This document shows, in pieces, positions 46,590-55,966 of a stretch of DNA of 64,000 nt. Source of the stretch: Candidatus Enterococcus willemsii (GTDB lineage Bacteria; Bacillota; Bacilli; Lactobacillales; Enterococcaceae). The position numbers and the translations under genes were made by a program. The stretch covers positions 62,001-126,000 of the forward strand of contig NZ_MAEL01000054.1 in assembly GCF_009933335.1 (NCBI RefSeq). Direction: 5' to 3'. Under the pieces are notes generated by a model, which was not told the DNA's origin, ran no database searches, and saw nothing but the letters and a program-made list of their open reading frames with translations. Within the stretch, counting starts at the first letter, position 1, and every line of letters begins with the position of its first letter.

Positions 46590-46880
46590 ATGTTTTCATC
46601 AATTTCAATGGAAGAATTTGCAAAACGACGTGAAGAACCATTAACAATTATTGATGTACGAGATGCATTACCTTTTGAACAGAATCATTTACCTGAAGCT
46701 ATCAACATTCCTATTGGAGAGTTAGCAAACGCAATTCCTGCCTTGTCCCCAGAAACAACCTATTATGTTGTTTGTACAATGGGTGTTCGCTCGGTACAAG
46801 CTTGCGAATTTTTAGCAAATGAAGGATTTGATGTAATTAATGTTGAGGGTGGAATGAATGCCTTTCGTACATTAGCATAA
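46590..46880 (+). CDS. Single-domain rhodanese-like protein
   Basis: A 96-residue sulfurtransferase-type protein. IIDVRDALPFEQNHLPEAINIP leads to the active-site loop VCTMGVRS with Cys62, and the family end NVEGGMNAF. A GTG at 46584 is possible, but AGAGGAG is better spaced from the ATG at 46590. It follows the metal ATPase by 48 bp without a terminator and is probably cotranscribed, ending at a shared hairpin. Role perhaps sulfur transfer or thiol handling during metal stress, inferred. Confidence 0.85.
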   Translation: MFSSISMEEFAKRREEPLTIIDVRDALPFEQNHLPEAINIPIGELANAIPALSPETTYYVVCTMGVRSVQACEFLANEGFDVINVEGGMNAFRTLA

Positions 46881-46883
46881 GCA

Positions 46884-46918
46884 AAGAGAGCTTGACGACT
46901 TGTCAGGCTCTCTTTTTT
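46884..46918. terminator. Terminator between rhodanese and chemoreceptor genes
   Basis: AAGAGAGCTTGAC pairs with GTCAGGCTCTCTT (one mismatch) and ends in T7. It separates converging genes; on the minus strand the tail is weaker. Confidence 0.8.
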
Positions 46919-46920
46919 TG

Positions 46921-48981
46921 CTAGTCAATCATTGTTAAGCGACTCATGCTTTGTTTTAAACCTTCAGAGATATTTTGTAAATCACTGACATGGCCAACAA
47001 ATTCTTCCATAGTTGCTAAGACTTCTTCCGCGTTAGCAGAGACTTCTTGGGTACCAGCTGCATTCTCTTCGGTTGAAGCAGAGATACTTTCGAGATTTTC
47101 TAAGACAATATTTTGAATTTCAACAATGCGATTAGTAGAGATTTCAATTTCTTGAATCCCCTTAATCATCGCTGAACTGCGGTTAAAGACTTCTTGTGAA
47201 GAGTAAATCGCTTGGTCGATTAGTCGAGTTTGTTGCTCGCTACCTTCCAATGAGCGTGAAGCTTGTTCCACCATTTGTGTTGATTGTCCTTGGATAGTAC
47301 CGATAATTGTTTCAATTTCTTTTGTTGAGTTTTTACTTTGTTCTGCAAGTTGACGAATTTCCGAAGCGACAACGGCAAAACCTTTCCCTGATTCCCCGGC
47401 ACGTGCAGCTTCGATTGAAGCATTTAACGCGAGTAAGTTTGTTTGGTAAGAAATATCATTAATGACGTTGATAATTTGATTGATATCTTGAATGCTTTGA
47501 TTCATACCATTCATACTGTCTACTAAAGAACTCATTTGAGCCATTTCATGTTGCCAACTTGAATTAACGGCATTCATGACTTCCATACTCTGTTGATTGA
47601 TTTCGGTTGATTCTTTTGATTGGTCATTCATGGTAGTTACATTTTCAGTAAGCTCTTGAACGATGTCTGATAGTTGTTGTAATTGAGAGACACTACGTTC
47701 TGTTTCTTCTGCTTGTGTGCCAGTCACTTCAGCAATACCAGTAATTGTTTCAGTCACTTCACTAGTAGCAGAACTTGTTTGTTGGGATAACTCCAATAAA
47801 GAATCAGCCATAGTAGCGACGTGGTTACTTTCGTCTTGTACCTCAGAAACCATTGCACCTGTTCCTTCGATCATTGCATTATAGCTAGACGCCATTCGAT
47901 GAATTTCTGTGCCGTTTTCATCGGGATACACGTAGCGACGAGCAGCATTGACAATACTAAAGCGATTATCTTTGGTCTTTTCTTGCTTATTGATTTTACG
48001 ATAAGTACCATCTTTCATTTCATTAAAATGTTCTTCAAACACATTGATAATTTCTTTAATAATATTACGAACTAAGAAAGCAAACAATGTGACTAAAATC
48101 AACATAACAATAGCAACGATAGCGGAATTGCGAATCAAACCAGTTGTTTCAACTGAATACTCATCGTTACGAATAGAGGCATATGCCCAAGATTGACTGC
48201 CTTCACGTCCTTTATCAAAGTATAAATTTGTCACATCAGGACTTTCAGTATCTTCTTTTTTAAGTTCTACCATTGCTTCGTTCTTCTCTGAATTAGCAAT
48301 TTGCTTAAAGATTTCTGTTTCGGAAATGTCTTTACCAATTCTAGCCGGATTAGCATCAGCAACGATAATTCCTGAATTAGAGATTAAGGTGATATAACCT
48401 GTACGTCCGACTGTCAAATCACTTAATAGTGTACCAATACCTTCATATGAAATGTTCAGACTAATAACACCCCAGCGTCCATCTTTTTGGCGAATCACTT
48501 TTGAAGCGGTGGTTAAATAATCTTCTCCTGCAGCATTTTTGTAAGGTGGTGACCAAGCAACTTCACCGTTTTTTTTGACAGCAGCTTGGAACCAAGGGCG
48601 TGAGCTAGGAACAAAATCGTCTGGTAAATCACTTAATGAAGTAAATTCATCTTGGTCTGTTGCAAACGTCATACCTTTAATTCCCGAATCTCCGTATGTA
48701 ACTAAATTCATTGTTTCATGAATTTTATTTAAGTCCCAATCTTCTTGGAAAGCAGGTAATTTTGTAATTTCCTCTAGGCGTTGAGCAGTTGTATTTAATA
48801 AATTGTCTTTTTCTGTAATAACTGCATTGGTTGTACTTCGTTGGTTAGTTTCATTGCGATCGCGTAATAAATCAGTATTTAGTTTGTATGAACTTGCTAG
48901 CATAACTAAGATAGGTAACAAAGCCAATGAAATTAGCACAGAAAGAATAAGTGAACCGATACTTTTTTTTCCTTTTTTCAA
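46921..48981 (-). CDS. Methyl-accepting chemotaxis protein with dCache sensor
   Basis: A 686-residue transmembrane chemoreceptor. A first helix (about 8-30), an extracytoplasmic double-Cache sensor (about 35-285: [39 protein letters not shown]), a second helix ([17 protein letters not shown]), HAMP, then the long coiled-coil signalling domain with the invariant tip [16 protein letters not shown]. Ligand probably a small organic acid or amino acid, but not readable. The frame opens at 49026, where no ribosome site exists; AGAGG seven bases before TTG at 48981 favours that start. It reads away from the flagellar operon and adjoins its leader. Confidence 0.87.
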   Translation of the reverse strand: MKKGKKSIGSLILSVLISLALLPILVMLASSYKLNTDLLRDRNETNQRSTTNAVITEKDNLLNTTAQRLEEITKLPAFQEDWDLNKIHETMNLVTYGDSGIKGMTFATDQDEFTSLSDLPDDFVPSSRPWFQAAVKKNGEVAWSPPYKNAAGEDYLTTASKVIRQKDGRWGVISLNISYEGIGTLLSDLTVGRTGYITLISNSGIIVADANPARIGKDISETEIFKQIANSEKNEAMVELKKEDTESPDVTNLYFDKGREGSQSWAYASIRNDEYSVETTGLIRNSAIVAIVMLILVTLFAFLVRNIIKEIINVFEEHFNEMKDGTYRKINKQEKTKDNRFSIVNAARRYVYPDENGTEIHRMASSYNAMIEGTGAMVSEVQDESNHVATMADSLLELSQQTSSATSEVTETITGIAEVTGTQAEETERSVSQLQQLSDIVQELTENVTTMNDQSKESTEINQQSMEVMNAVNSSWQHEMAQMSSLVDSMNGMNQSIQDINQIINVINDISYQTNLLALNASIEAARAGESGKGFAVVASEIRQLAEQSKNSTKEIETIIGTIQGQSTQMVEQASRSLEGSEQQTRLIDQAIYSSQEVFNRSSAMIKGIQEIEISTNRIVEIQNIVLENLESISASTEENAAGTQEVSANAEEVLATMEEFVGHVSDLQNISEGLKQSMSRLTMID

Positions 48982-49338
48982 TGTTTTTCCTCTTTTCACA
49001 CATAATAGTGAGCAGTTAATGCTCATACAAAATAAAATCGGTTGTTATTCTATAAATTTAAGCATAAAAATAAGAAATCTTTTTTTATTGAATTGTTCGC
49101 TAATAAAATATATTTCAAAAAAACTGTTTCTGTTATCGGAAAAATATCAAACTTACTATTATAAAGTGCGATGTAAAGAAAAAAGTCAAATATTTCACAT
49201 GCTTTCGCTAAGTGGTTTTGTTATTTTTCAGGGGGCGAGCTTAGAATGCAATTGTAAAATTCTTTGAAATTAAGCGATTTATGGTATTTACGATAGGTTT
49301 TATTTATAGTAAACTTCTCTTTGGATTAATAAAAATTA

Positions 49339-49367
49339 TTGTAAAGATGCACTGAATTACTTATACT
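49339..49367 (+). promoter_or_regulatory. Putative sigma-A promoter of the flagellar operon
   Basis: TTGTAA (49339-49344), 17 bases, TATACT (49362-49367). It implies a leader of about 145 bases. No convincing sigma-28 motif (TAAA-N15-GCCGATAA type) was seen. Confidence 0.5.
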
Positions 49368-49455
49368 TAATAAGCGTATTAATTTTAAATTAAGGTAAAT
49401 TTTATCGGATTGTAAAAACTGAAATATTTTAGAAAATTAATGCAATTATTTGTTG

Positions 49456-49492
49456 GTTCAAAAAATAAAAAACGGACAATAATTTTTTGAAC
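49456..49492 (+). promoter_or_regulatory. Inverted repeat in the flagellar leader
   Basis: GTTCAAAAAAT and ATTTTTTGAAC are perfect 11-bp arms with a 15-base loop, ending about ten bases before the flgB ribosome site. There is no T tract after it, so it could be an operator or an RNA hairpin acting on flgB translation. Confidence 0.6.
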
Positions 49493-49520
49493 ATTTTGTA
49501 ACAAGGAAGGATGATGGCGA

Positions 49521-49898
49521 TTGGATACATATGGGTTATTAAAAACAGCAATGCAGGTTGCAAATACACGCAGTGAATTAATTTCTACCAATATTGCTAA
49601 TGTCAATACGACAAATTACAAAGCAAAACGAGTCGAGTTCGAAAGTGAACTACAAAAAGCTATCGGTCAAAATGACTTTCATTTAAAGACTACAAACAAA
49701 AATCATTTGCGAAATGATGTAACGAGTATTCAACCTGTGGTAAAAGAAAATCAGACATCTTCAGTAAAAGAAAATGGCAACAATGTTGATTTAGATGTGG
49801 AAATGCTCAATCAGGCAACAAATGGGTTATACTACAATGCTTTAACAGCCCAATTAAATGGACGCCTAAAAATGATGAATTATGTATTGAGCAATTAA
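49521..49898 (+). CDS. flgB: Flagellar basal-body rod protein FlgB
   Basis: A 125-residue proximal rod protein, exported by the flagellar type III system without a cleaved signal. The N-terminal flagellar rod motif is SELISTNIANVNTTNYKAKR; the C-terminal helix contains NQATNGLYYNALTAQL. It starts with TTG at 49521, ten bases after AAGGAAGG; an ATG at 49514 is in a different frame. First gene of the operon. Confidence 0.9.
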   Translation: MDTYGLLKTAMQVANTRSELISTNIANVNTTNYKAKRVEFESELQKAIGQNDFHLKTTNKNHLRNDVTSIQPVVKENQTSSVKENGNNVDLDVEMLNQATNGLYYNALTAQLNGRLKMMNYVLSN

Positions 49899-49911
49899 AA
49901 GGAGATTGAGT

Positions 49912-50340
49912 ATGAGTATTTTTAATGGATTAAACATCAATGCGAGTGGCCTTTCTTTAGAACGTTTTAAATTGGATACGATTTCGACGAACATTGCGAA
50001 TGTGAATACTGCTCAGACGATAGAAAGTGATGCTTATCGAAAAAAAACAGTCGCGTTTTCAGAGAGTTTAAAAAACGTGCAGCAAAGCAATGCGTTAACC
50101 AATAAACAGAGCTATGGCGTGCGTATCGACGGCATTCGAGAAGATGACACAGTTAACTTGAGTTACGACCCGACAAACCCAGCAGCAGATGAAAATGGTT
50201 ATGTTGAGCAATCGAATGTAAATGTGGCGGACGAAATGATTGAAATGATTCAAACATTGCGTACATATGAAGCAAATGCATCAGCCGTCGAAATGAACAA
50301 GAGTATGTTGAGAAAAGCACTAGAAATTTCAAAGGAGTAA
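49912..50340 (+). CDS. flgC: Flagellar basal-body rod protein FlgC
   Basis: A 142-residue rod protein: N-terminal LDTISTNIANVNTAQT and C-terminal VNVADEMIEMIQTLRTYEAN, the two coiled-coil ends typical of axial proteins. AAGGAGATTGAG places the start at ATG 49912 rather than at the TTG (49906). Followed after four bases by fliE. Confidence 0.92.
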   Translation: MSIFNGLNINASGLSLERFKLDTISTNIANVNTAQTIESDAYRKKTVAFSESLKNVQQSNALTNKQSYGVRIDGIREDDTVNLSYDPTNPAADENGYVEQSNVNVADEMIEMIQTLRTYEANASAVEMNKSMLRKALEISKE

Positions 50341-50344
50341 TGAC

Positions 50345-50671
50345 ATGAATACAATATCGTATGCACAAAGTTTGTTGGATTATCAAAAACAAATTCAAGA
50401 GTTGCAAGCAACGAATACCCCTCAAATCACTCCTCAAGTTAATGAAACGGAAAAATCATTTAGTTCTCACTTAGGTGAAGCCATCGCGGGATTAAGTCAA
50501 AACATGCAGATTATTGATGCAGATACTACACGTGTGATTTCTGGCGATGAGAATGATTTAGCAAAAGTAATGACAAATATGACGGAAGCGCAATTATCAT
50601 TACAAACAGCGGTACAAGTACGTAACAAATGTTTAGAAGCATATAACGACATTAAAAATATGCAATTCTAA
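50345..50671 (+). CDS. fliE: Flagellar hook-basal body protein FliE
   Basis: A 108-residue protein that joins the MS ring to the rod. The conserved C-terminal half reads LAKVMTNMTEAQLSLQTAVQ then VRNKCLEAYNDIKNMQF, almost standard for FliE. It sits in the usual order between flgC and fliF. Confidence 0.92.
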   Translation: MNTISYAQSLLDYQKQIQELQATNTPQITPQVNETEKSFSSHLGEAIAGLSQNMQIIDADTTRVISGDENDLAKVMTNMTEAQLSLQTAVQVRNKCLEAYNDIKNMQF

Positions 50672-50704
50672 AAAATGAGCACATAGCTTGGAAGGATGGA
50701 ATGA

Positions 50705-52318
50705 ATGGGTGCCAATATAAAAGAATGGTTCGAACAAATAAGGTACAAATGGCAAAATCTTAGCTCATTGATGAAGAAAGTAGCTATTTTAGGAATAATC
50801 AGTTTATTAGTTATTATTGGTACCTTTTCTTATATGATGAACAAAGTAGAATACGGCGTTCTTTTTTCTAACTTAGCTCAAGCAGATGCGGGCAAAGTAA
50901 CGACTGATTTGAAGGAAAAAAATATTCCGTACAAATTAGGAGATAATGGAACGACGATTCTGATTGATAAAAATATGATTGATGAATATCGAATCGATTT
51001 GGCTGTTGAAAATAAATTGCCAGATAGCACGACAGGATTTGAGTTATTTGATCAATCAGACATGATGACAACCGACGAAGATCGTAAAATTATGTATCAA
51101 CGTGCATTAACAGGTGAATTGGAACAAGCAATAGGCTCGCTTGATGGCGTTCAAAAAGTAAAAGTTATCTTGGTTACACCGGACGATGGGGTTTTTAGTC
51201 GTGAAAAGAAAGATGCCACAGCTTCGATTGTCTTAACATTGAACGGCAATTTATCGGACTCATCAATTCAAGGAATTGTGACATTAGCTTCTGGCGCTGT
51301 AGAAAACCTATCACCAGAAAATGTAAAAGTCGTTGATGCAAATGGTAAAGTTTTAGCTGGTGGCGAAGAGGCAGAATCCTTAGCTAATGTAAGTGACCGT
51401 TACATAGGTATCAAATCAGCCTATGAAGAGGCATTGGAAAAGAAAGTTCGGAATTTGTTAGAACCAATTTATGGGGCAGATAAATTAAAAGTATCCATCA
51501 ATGTGGATTTAGATTTCGATTCTGTGGAACGAACAACGACAACTTACAATAACCCCGAAATACGAAGCGAACAAGTAGAAGCATCAGGGAATGCTGATGC
51601 AATTCAAGAAGCACAAACAGGACAAGTAAATGACAACGTAACAGTTGTCACTGGCGATGACGCAGAGGGCAATCGTAATTATCGACGTAGTGTGAACAAC
51701 GAACTTGACACGGAGACGACCAAAACAATTAGCGCTCCGGGCATGATTCGACGCATGACTAGTTCTGTCGTGGTGCCAGGTAATTTACCCGCTGATGTCC
51801 AACAAGAGCTACGAACCTTGATTGCTTCTGCTGTCGGGTTTAATGAAGAACGTGGCGATGAAATTGCTGTCCAAGGGTTAGATTTTGAAACAGCAGAAGA
51901 TGATGGAGCAACCGATGACATGATTGAGCAACAAGCGAAAAATGCAAATTGGTGGATTTATCTTGCCATTGCAGGTGGTATCCTATTGACGATTGTTATC
52001 GTAACTATCATTATCTTGATAGTGCGTAGACGTCGCAATGATGATGATTTCCTTGTAGCCGAAGAAGAGATGCAAGAATCTGTCGCTTCACCAGCTTTGG
52101 ATGAAGAGCTACTACAATCAATTGCACGCAATCAAGCGACAACTGCTTATGAAGAAGCAGAGGACGATAATGAAATCGATACAATTGATCCAGCTGAAAA
52201 TGAAAAACGAAAAGAAGCAGAAAAATATGATGAGCGAGATCGTCGTGCAAAACAATTTGCGAATGACAATCCTGAAATTGCAGCAGAATTAATTAAAGCG
52301 TGGTTGAAAGAAAAATAG
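50705..52318 (+). CDS. fliF: Flagellar MS-ring protein FliF
   Basis: A 537-residue integral membrane ring protein. A first helix (about 25-45) is followed by the ring-building motifs YGVLFSNLAQADAGKV and the large periplasm-facing loop, a second helix (about 420-442; WWIYLAIAGGILLTIVIVTI) and a charged cytoplasmic tail that binds FliG (NDNPEIAAELIKAWLKEK). Length is normal for low-GC Gram-positives. Confidence 0.95.
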   Translation: MGANIKEWFEQIRYKWQNLSSLMKKVAILGIISLLVIIGTFSYMMNKVEYGVLFSNLAQADAGKVTTDLKEKNIPYKLGDNGTTILIDKNMIDEYRIDLAVENKLPDSTTGFELFDQSDMMTTDEDRKIMYQRALTGELEQAIGSLDGVQKVKVILVTPDDGVFSREKKDATASIVLTLNGNLSDSSIQGIVTLASGAVENLSPENVKVVDANGKVLAGGEEAESLANVSDRYIGIKSAYEEALEKKVRNLLEPIYGADKLKVSINVDLDFDSVERTTTTYNNPEIRSEQVEASGNADAIQEAQTGQVNDNVTVVTGDDAEGNRNYRRSVNNELDTETTKTISAPGMIRRMTSSVVVPGNLPADVQQELRTLIASAVGFNEERGDEIAVQGLDFETAEDDGATDDMIEQQAKNANWWIYLAIAGGILLTIVIVTIIILIVRRRRNDDDFLVAEEEMQESVASPALDEELLQSIARNQATTAYEEAEDDNEIDTIDPAENEKRKEAEKYDERDRRAKQFANDNPEIAAELIKAWLKEK

Positions 52319-52332
52319 ATGGAGGGACGCAA

Positions 52333-53343
52333 ATGATGGATAATACCATGGAAGGTATTAAAAAAGCAGCAGTATTATTAATTTCGTTAGGGTCAGAAAC
52401 CTCCTCCAAAGTGATGAAATTACTACCAGAAGATATGATTCGCAAAGTAAGTTACGAAATTGCGAATACCGATATGGTCAGTCCTGAAGAACGAGAGCTT
52501 GTCCTAGAAGAATTAGTCGAAACTTCAAGTGCACGACAATACGTCTTAGATGGTGGGATTGATTATGCGAAAGATTTATTGAATCAGGCATTAGGACCAC
52601 AACGAGCAAAAGATGTGATTGATGTTTTAACACAAATTCAATTGAGAGAACGCCCGTTCAATATTGTACGTAAAGCAGATACCCAACAATTAACAAATTT
52701 ATTACTAAATGAGCATCCACAAACCGTGGCTTTAATTTTATGTTATTTACAACCTGAAAAAGCTGCGACCGTTCTTTCACAATTTCCAGATAAATTGCAA
52801 GTTGAGATTGCAGAGCGTGTCGGCATGATTTCAAGTACGTCGCCAGCGATTATTCGTCGTATTGAAAAGGTCATTGAAAATAAATTCTCTAATTATGTTG
52901 AAAATAGCACTGAAAATGTCGGTGGTGTGCATACACTGGTCGAAATTTTAAACTCTGCCAGCCGTGGTACCGAGAAGAATATCTTGACCGATTTAGAAAA
53001 ACGCCAACCGGATTTATCCAACGAAGTCAAGTCAAGCTTGTTTACCTTCGAAGATATTGTTGGTTTGGATCGTTTGGATGTACAAAAAGTGTTGCGTGAC
53101 GTCGAAAATACTATGTTGGTACTGGCATTGAAAGGAACGACGGAAGATATTCGTGAATTCATTTTTACAAACTTATCAAGTCGTGCTGTACAAAATATTA
53201 AAGAAGAAATTCAGTTTATGGGACCAACTCGTCTATCGGCAATCGAAGAAGCACAACAACACGTTGTCGCTGTTATCCGCCGATTAGACGAAGCCGGTGA
53301 AATTTATATTGGAAGAGGCGAACAAGATGCCGTGGTCAAATAA
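52333..53343 (+). CDS. fliG: Flagellar motor switch protein FliG
   Basis: A 336-residue rotor protein that meets the stator. The EHPQTVALILCYLQ motif of the middle domain (about 125) and the C-terminal charged torque helix, FTFEDIVGLDRLDVQKVLRD, are present. GGAGGG precedes ATG 52333 (a second ATG follows at 52336); the frame upstream into fliF is not used. It overlaps fliH by 17 bases. Confidence 0.95.
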   Translation: MMDNTMEGIKKAAVLLISLGSETSSKVMKLLPEDMIRKVSYEIANTDMVSPEERELVLEELVETSSARQYVLDGGIDYAKDLLNQALGPQRAKDVIDVLTQIQLRERPFNIVRKADTQQLTNLLLNEHPQTVALILCYLQPEKAATVLSQFPDKLQVEIAERVGMISSTSPAIIRRIEKVIENKFSNYVENSTENVGGVHTLVEILNSASRGTEKNILTDLEKRQPDLSNEVKSSLFTFEDIVGLDRLDVQKVLRDVENTMLVLALKGTTEDIREFIFTNLSSRAVQNIKEEIQFMGPTRLSAIEEAQQHVVAVIRRLDEAGEIYIGRGEQDAVVK

Positions 53344-54166
53344 GTCGTTAGTTAAAGGGGCAGAAGTTGGTAAGAGTAACAGCTCAAAATCAATTGTCAC
53401 AAAATTACCGACTCTTCCAGTAAAAAAAGTTGCTACTTCTACCCAAGAAAATCAATTGAAACAAAAAACTGTAGTAAAAGAGCCTGAACAAGCTCAGTCG
53501 CTAACTAAGGAGCAAAAACAAGCGCAAAAATTGGAGGCAATGAAAACGACGGTTCTGCAACAGGCCCAAGAAGAAGCAGCAAAGATTATTGAAACTGCGC
53601 GAGAACAAGCAACTATCATTCAAGCACAAGCGCAAGAAGAAGCACAAACAGTGAAAACAATCGCTCAACAGCAAGGACTTGAAGAAGGCCAGCAAAGCGG
53701 TTACCAAGTGGGCTATCAAGAAGGCATTACCCAAGCAAAAGTAGAAAGCGAAGAATTACTGAAACAAGCGACGGCCTCATTGCAAGAGGCAATGGCTTCT
53801 GCTGAAACGTATGTGAAGGAGAAACAACAAGAACTTATTCAATTCAGTATCGAAATGGCAGAGGCACTTATTCAGGCCCAATTTGATTTTGATGAAAAAA
53901 CAATATTAGCAATTGTAAATCCAATTCTGCTAAAGCTTGAAAAGGCTGATCAGCTAATAACGGTTCGCGCAAATGGCCGCTACCATGAATTATTGCAAAG
54001 AAGAATGGAACAATTAAAGCAAGAGATTCCTTCACTACGATATGTAGTCTTAAATGATGCATCGATGGGGGCGTATGAACTATCTGTGGAGTCAGATGAA
54101 ACATTGGCAATTTTTCATTTAGAAGATGAACTTCGCAAATTTTTACAACAAATTTCAAAGGACTGA
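53327..54166 (+). CDS. fliH: Flagellar export regulator FliH
   Basis: A 279-residue protein that binds and holds the export ATPase FliI. Glutamine/alanine-rich coiled coil at about 60-125 (KQAQKLEAMKTTVLQQAQEE), a G-x-x-x-G stretch GLEEGQQSGYQVGYQEG and a C-terminal HrpE/FliH domain. Sequence identity is low as usual; order between fliG and fliI is decisive. AGAGG eight bases before 53327 sets the start. Confidence 0.85.
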   Translation: MPWSNKSLVKGAEVGKSNSSKSIVTKLPTLPVKKVATSTQENQLKQKTVVKEPEQAQSLTKEQKQAQKLEAMKTTVLQQAQEEAAKIIETAREQATIIQAQAQEEAQTVKTIAQQQGLEEGQQSGYQVGYQEGITQAKVESEELLKQATASLQEAMASAETYVKEKQQELIQFSIEMAEALIQAQFDFDEKTILAIVNPILLKLEKADQLITVRANGRYHELLQRRMEQLKQEIPSLRYVVLNDASMGAYELSVESDETLAIFHLEDELRKFLQQISKD

Positions 54167-55512
54167 TGACTAATATGGAGCTAGTATTACCGACAGAACG
54201 ATATGTAAAACAAGCAAAAAAATATCCATTTTTTTCAGTATACGGAAAAGTCAGTGAGGTTGTGGGCTTAATTGTCAAAGTCGAAGGTTTAGATGTTTTT
54301 GTTGGAGAAATTTGTGAGATTAATATTCGAAATAGTGATAAAGTGGCCTTGTCAGAGGTTGTAGGTTTTGTCAAACAGACGGTTTTACTTATGCCGTTGG
54401 ACGAACTGGAAGGCATTGGACCAGGCTGTTTGGTAAAAGCTACCGGACAAACACTGACTGTTAAAGTTAATGACGAATTGTTAGGTCATACATTGGATGG
54501 ACTAGGTCGACCCTTGGATGACTTAGTTATTGAAACAGACTGCTTTGAATATGAAGTGTTAAATGATTCACCGGATCCGTTTAAACGTCGCAAAATCGAG
54601 CAAGTGATGAGTACTGGTGTCCGTGCTATTGATGGCTTAATGACCGTAGGCGAAGGACAACGTATGGGGATCTTTGCTGGTAGTGGTGTTGGTAAAAGTA
54701 CACTATTAGGTATGCTGGCAAGATATTGTGACGCGGATGTTATCGTCATTGGGTTAATTGGTGAGCGTGGGCGTGAAGTAAAAGAATTTATTGAAAATGA
54801 TTTAGGCTTAGAGGGCTATCAAAAATCAGTTGTCGTGTGTGCCACGTCGGATTCACCCCCACTGGTTCGTTTGAAAGGTGCTCATGTAGCAACGGCAATC
54901 GCTGAATATTTCCGTGATCAAGGCAAAAAAGTTGTCTTGATGATGGATTCAGTTACCCGATTTGCTATGGCACAGCGAGAAATTGGTTTGTCCATTGGCG
55001 AACCTCCGACAACAAAAGGTTATACTCCTTCAGTATTTACTGCATTGCCGAAACTGTTAGAACGTAGTGGTATGTCTGATAAAGGATCAATCACAGCTTT
55101 CTATACTGTGTTAGTTGAAGGAGACGACATGAATGAACCGATTGCCGATGCAGTGCGAGGGATTTTAGATGGCCATATTTTACTTTCAAGAAAAATTGCT
55201 TCACAAAATCATTATCCAGCGATTGATGTGCAAAATAGCTTAAGCCGACTCATGAAAAGTCTCGTTGCCCCAGAACATTACAAACATGCCGGTGAGTTGA
55301 AAGAAAACATGTCTGCTTATACCGAAGCAAAAGATTTGATTGATATTGGTGCTTATCAAAAAGGATCAAATCCATTAGTAGATTATGCGATTTCTCTTCA
55401 TCAACCAATCAATGCATTTCTAAGACAGCAAGTAGAAGAAAATTCTGATATGGAAACAACCGTGATGAAATTGCATTCATTATTTAATGATGTAGCAACT
55501 ATTAGAAATTAG
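54166..55512 (+). CDS. fliI: Flagellar export ATPase FliI
   Basis: A 448-residue ATPase related to F1-beta: Walker A AGSGVGKST (171-179), IGLIGERGREVKEF, Walker B VVLMMDSVTRFAM and the type III ATPase motif EPPTTKGYTPSVF. It energises unloading of export substrates with FliH and FliJ. Start overlaps the fliH stop by one base. Confidence 0.95.
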   Translation: MTNMELVLPTERYVKQAKKYPFFSVYGKVSEVVGLIVKVEGLDVFVGEICEINIRNSDKVALSEVVGFVKQTVLLMPLDELEGIGPGCLVKATGQTLTVKVNDELLGHTLDGLGRPLDDLVIETDCFEYEVLNDSPDPFKRRKIEQVMSTGVRAIDGLMTVGEGQRMGIFAGSGVGKSTLLGMLARYCDADVIVIGLIGERGREVKEFIENDLGLEGYQKSVVVCATSDSPPLVRLKGAHVATAIAEYFRDQGKKVVLMMDSVTRFAMAQREIGLSIGEPPTTKGYTPSVFTALPKLLERSGMSDKGSITAFYTVLVEGDDMNEPIADAVRGILDGHILLSRKIASQNHYPAIDVQNSLSRLMKSLVAPEHYKHAGELKENMSAYTEAKDLIDIGAYQKGSNPLVDYAISLHQPINAFLRQQVEENSDMETTVMKLHSLFNDVATIRN

Positions 55513-55529
55513 TCAAAAGAGGAGATAGC

Positions 55530-55949
55530 ATGGAAAAATTTCAATTCTCATTAGAAAAAGTGTTAGATTATCGTTGGTTGCAAGAGCAAGATGCAAAACG
55601 TGTGTATGCTTCGGCACAAAAAGCACTAAACGAACAAGAAAGTATTCTCCAGCAAATCAAACAAGAAAAAAATGAATTGATGGAAATTCGAGAAACAACG
55701 GTTAATCGGATGCAAGTACAGCAGTGGTATCTCTTAGATTTGAACCAACGATTAGTAGCAACCACACAAACGATTCAAGAGATGCGTCAATATGTGGCTA
55801 CAGCTTTACAAAATTATATTACTGCACAAAAAGAACGAAAAATACTTGAAAAACTTTCCGAAAAACAATTAGAGGAATATCAATTAGCAGCCAATCGAGA
55901 AGAGCAAAAAATGTTAGATGAGATGGCAAGTCGAAGACGAATCAGTTAA
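55530..55949 (+). CDS. fliJ: Flagellar export chaperone FliJ
   Basis: A 139-residue, nearly all coiled-coil protein beginning KFQFSLEKVLDYRWLQEQDA, the common FliJ opening. It would form the central stalk in the FliI ring. GAGGAGA lies before the ATG; position between fliI and fliK supports the call. Confidence 0.87.
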   Translation: MEKFQFSLEKVLDYRWLQEQDAKRVYASAQKALNEQESILQQIKQEKNELMEIRETTVNRMQVQQWYLLDLNQRLVATTQTIQEMRQYVATALQNYITAQKERKILEKLSEKQLEEYQLAANREEQKMLDEMASRRRIS

Positions 55950-55966
55950 ACGAGAGGAAGGGACAA

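Larger units (their letters stand above)
48982..49520. other. Gene-free region between chemoreceptor and flagellar operon
   Basis: About 540 bp, very AT-rich, without a supported gene on either strand. It holds the promoter of the flagellar operon (49339-49367), an inverted repeat in its leader (49456-49492) and presumably the chemoreceptor promoter near 49030-49150, which I cannot place with confidence. Confidence 0.7.

Noticed and set aside
49456-49492. Flagellar leader hairpin as a terminator
   Set aside because: No T tract follows the stem, and no gene precedes it on that strand for termination.
49521-49523. ATG at 49514 as flgB start
   Set aside because: It is in another frame that does not encode FlgB; the TTG at 49521 gives the family N-terminus and has a suitable ribosome site.
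52011-52250. Minus-strand frames inside flagellar and sugar genes
   Set aside because: They lack ribosome sites and recognisable domains and lie wholly opposite well supported genes, so they were treated as chance frames.
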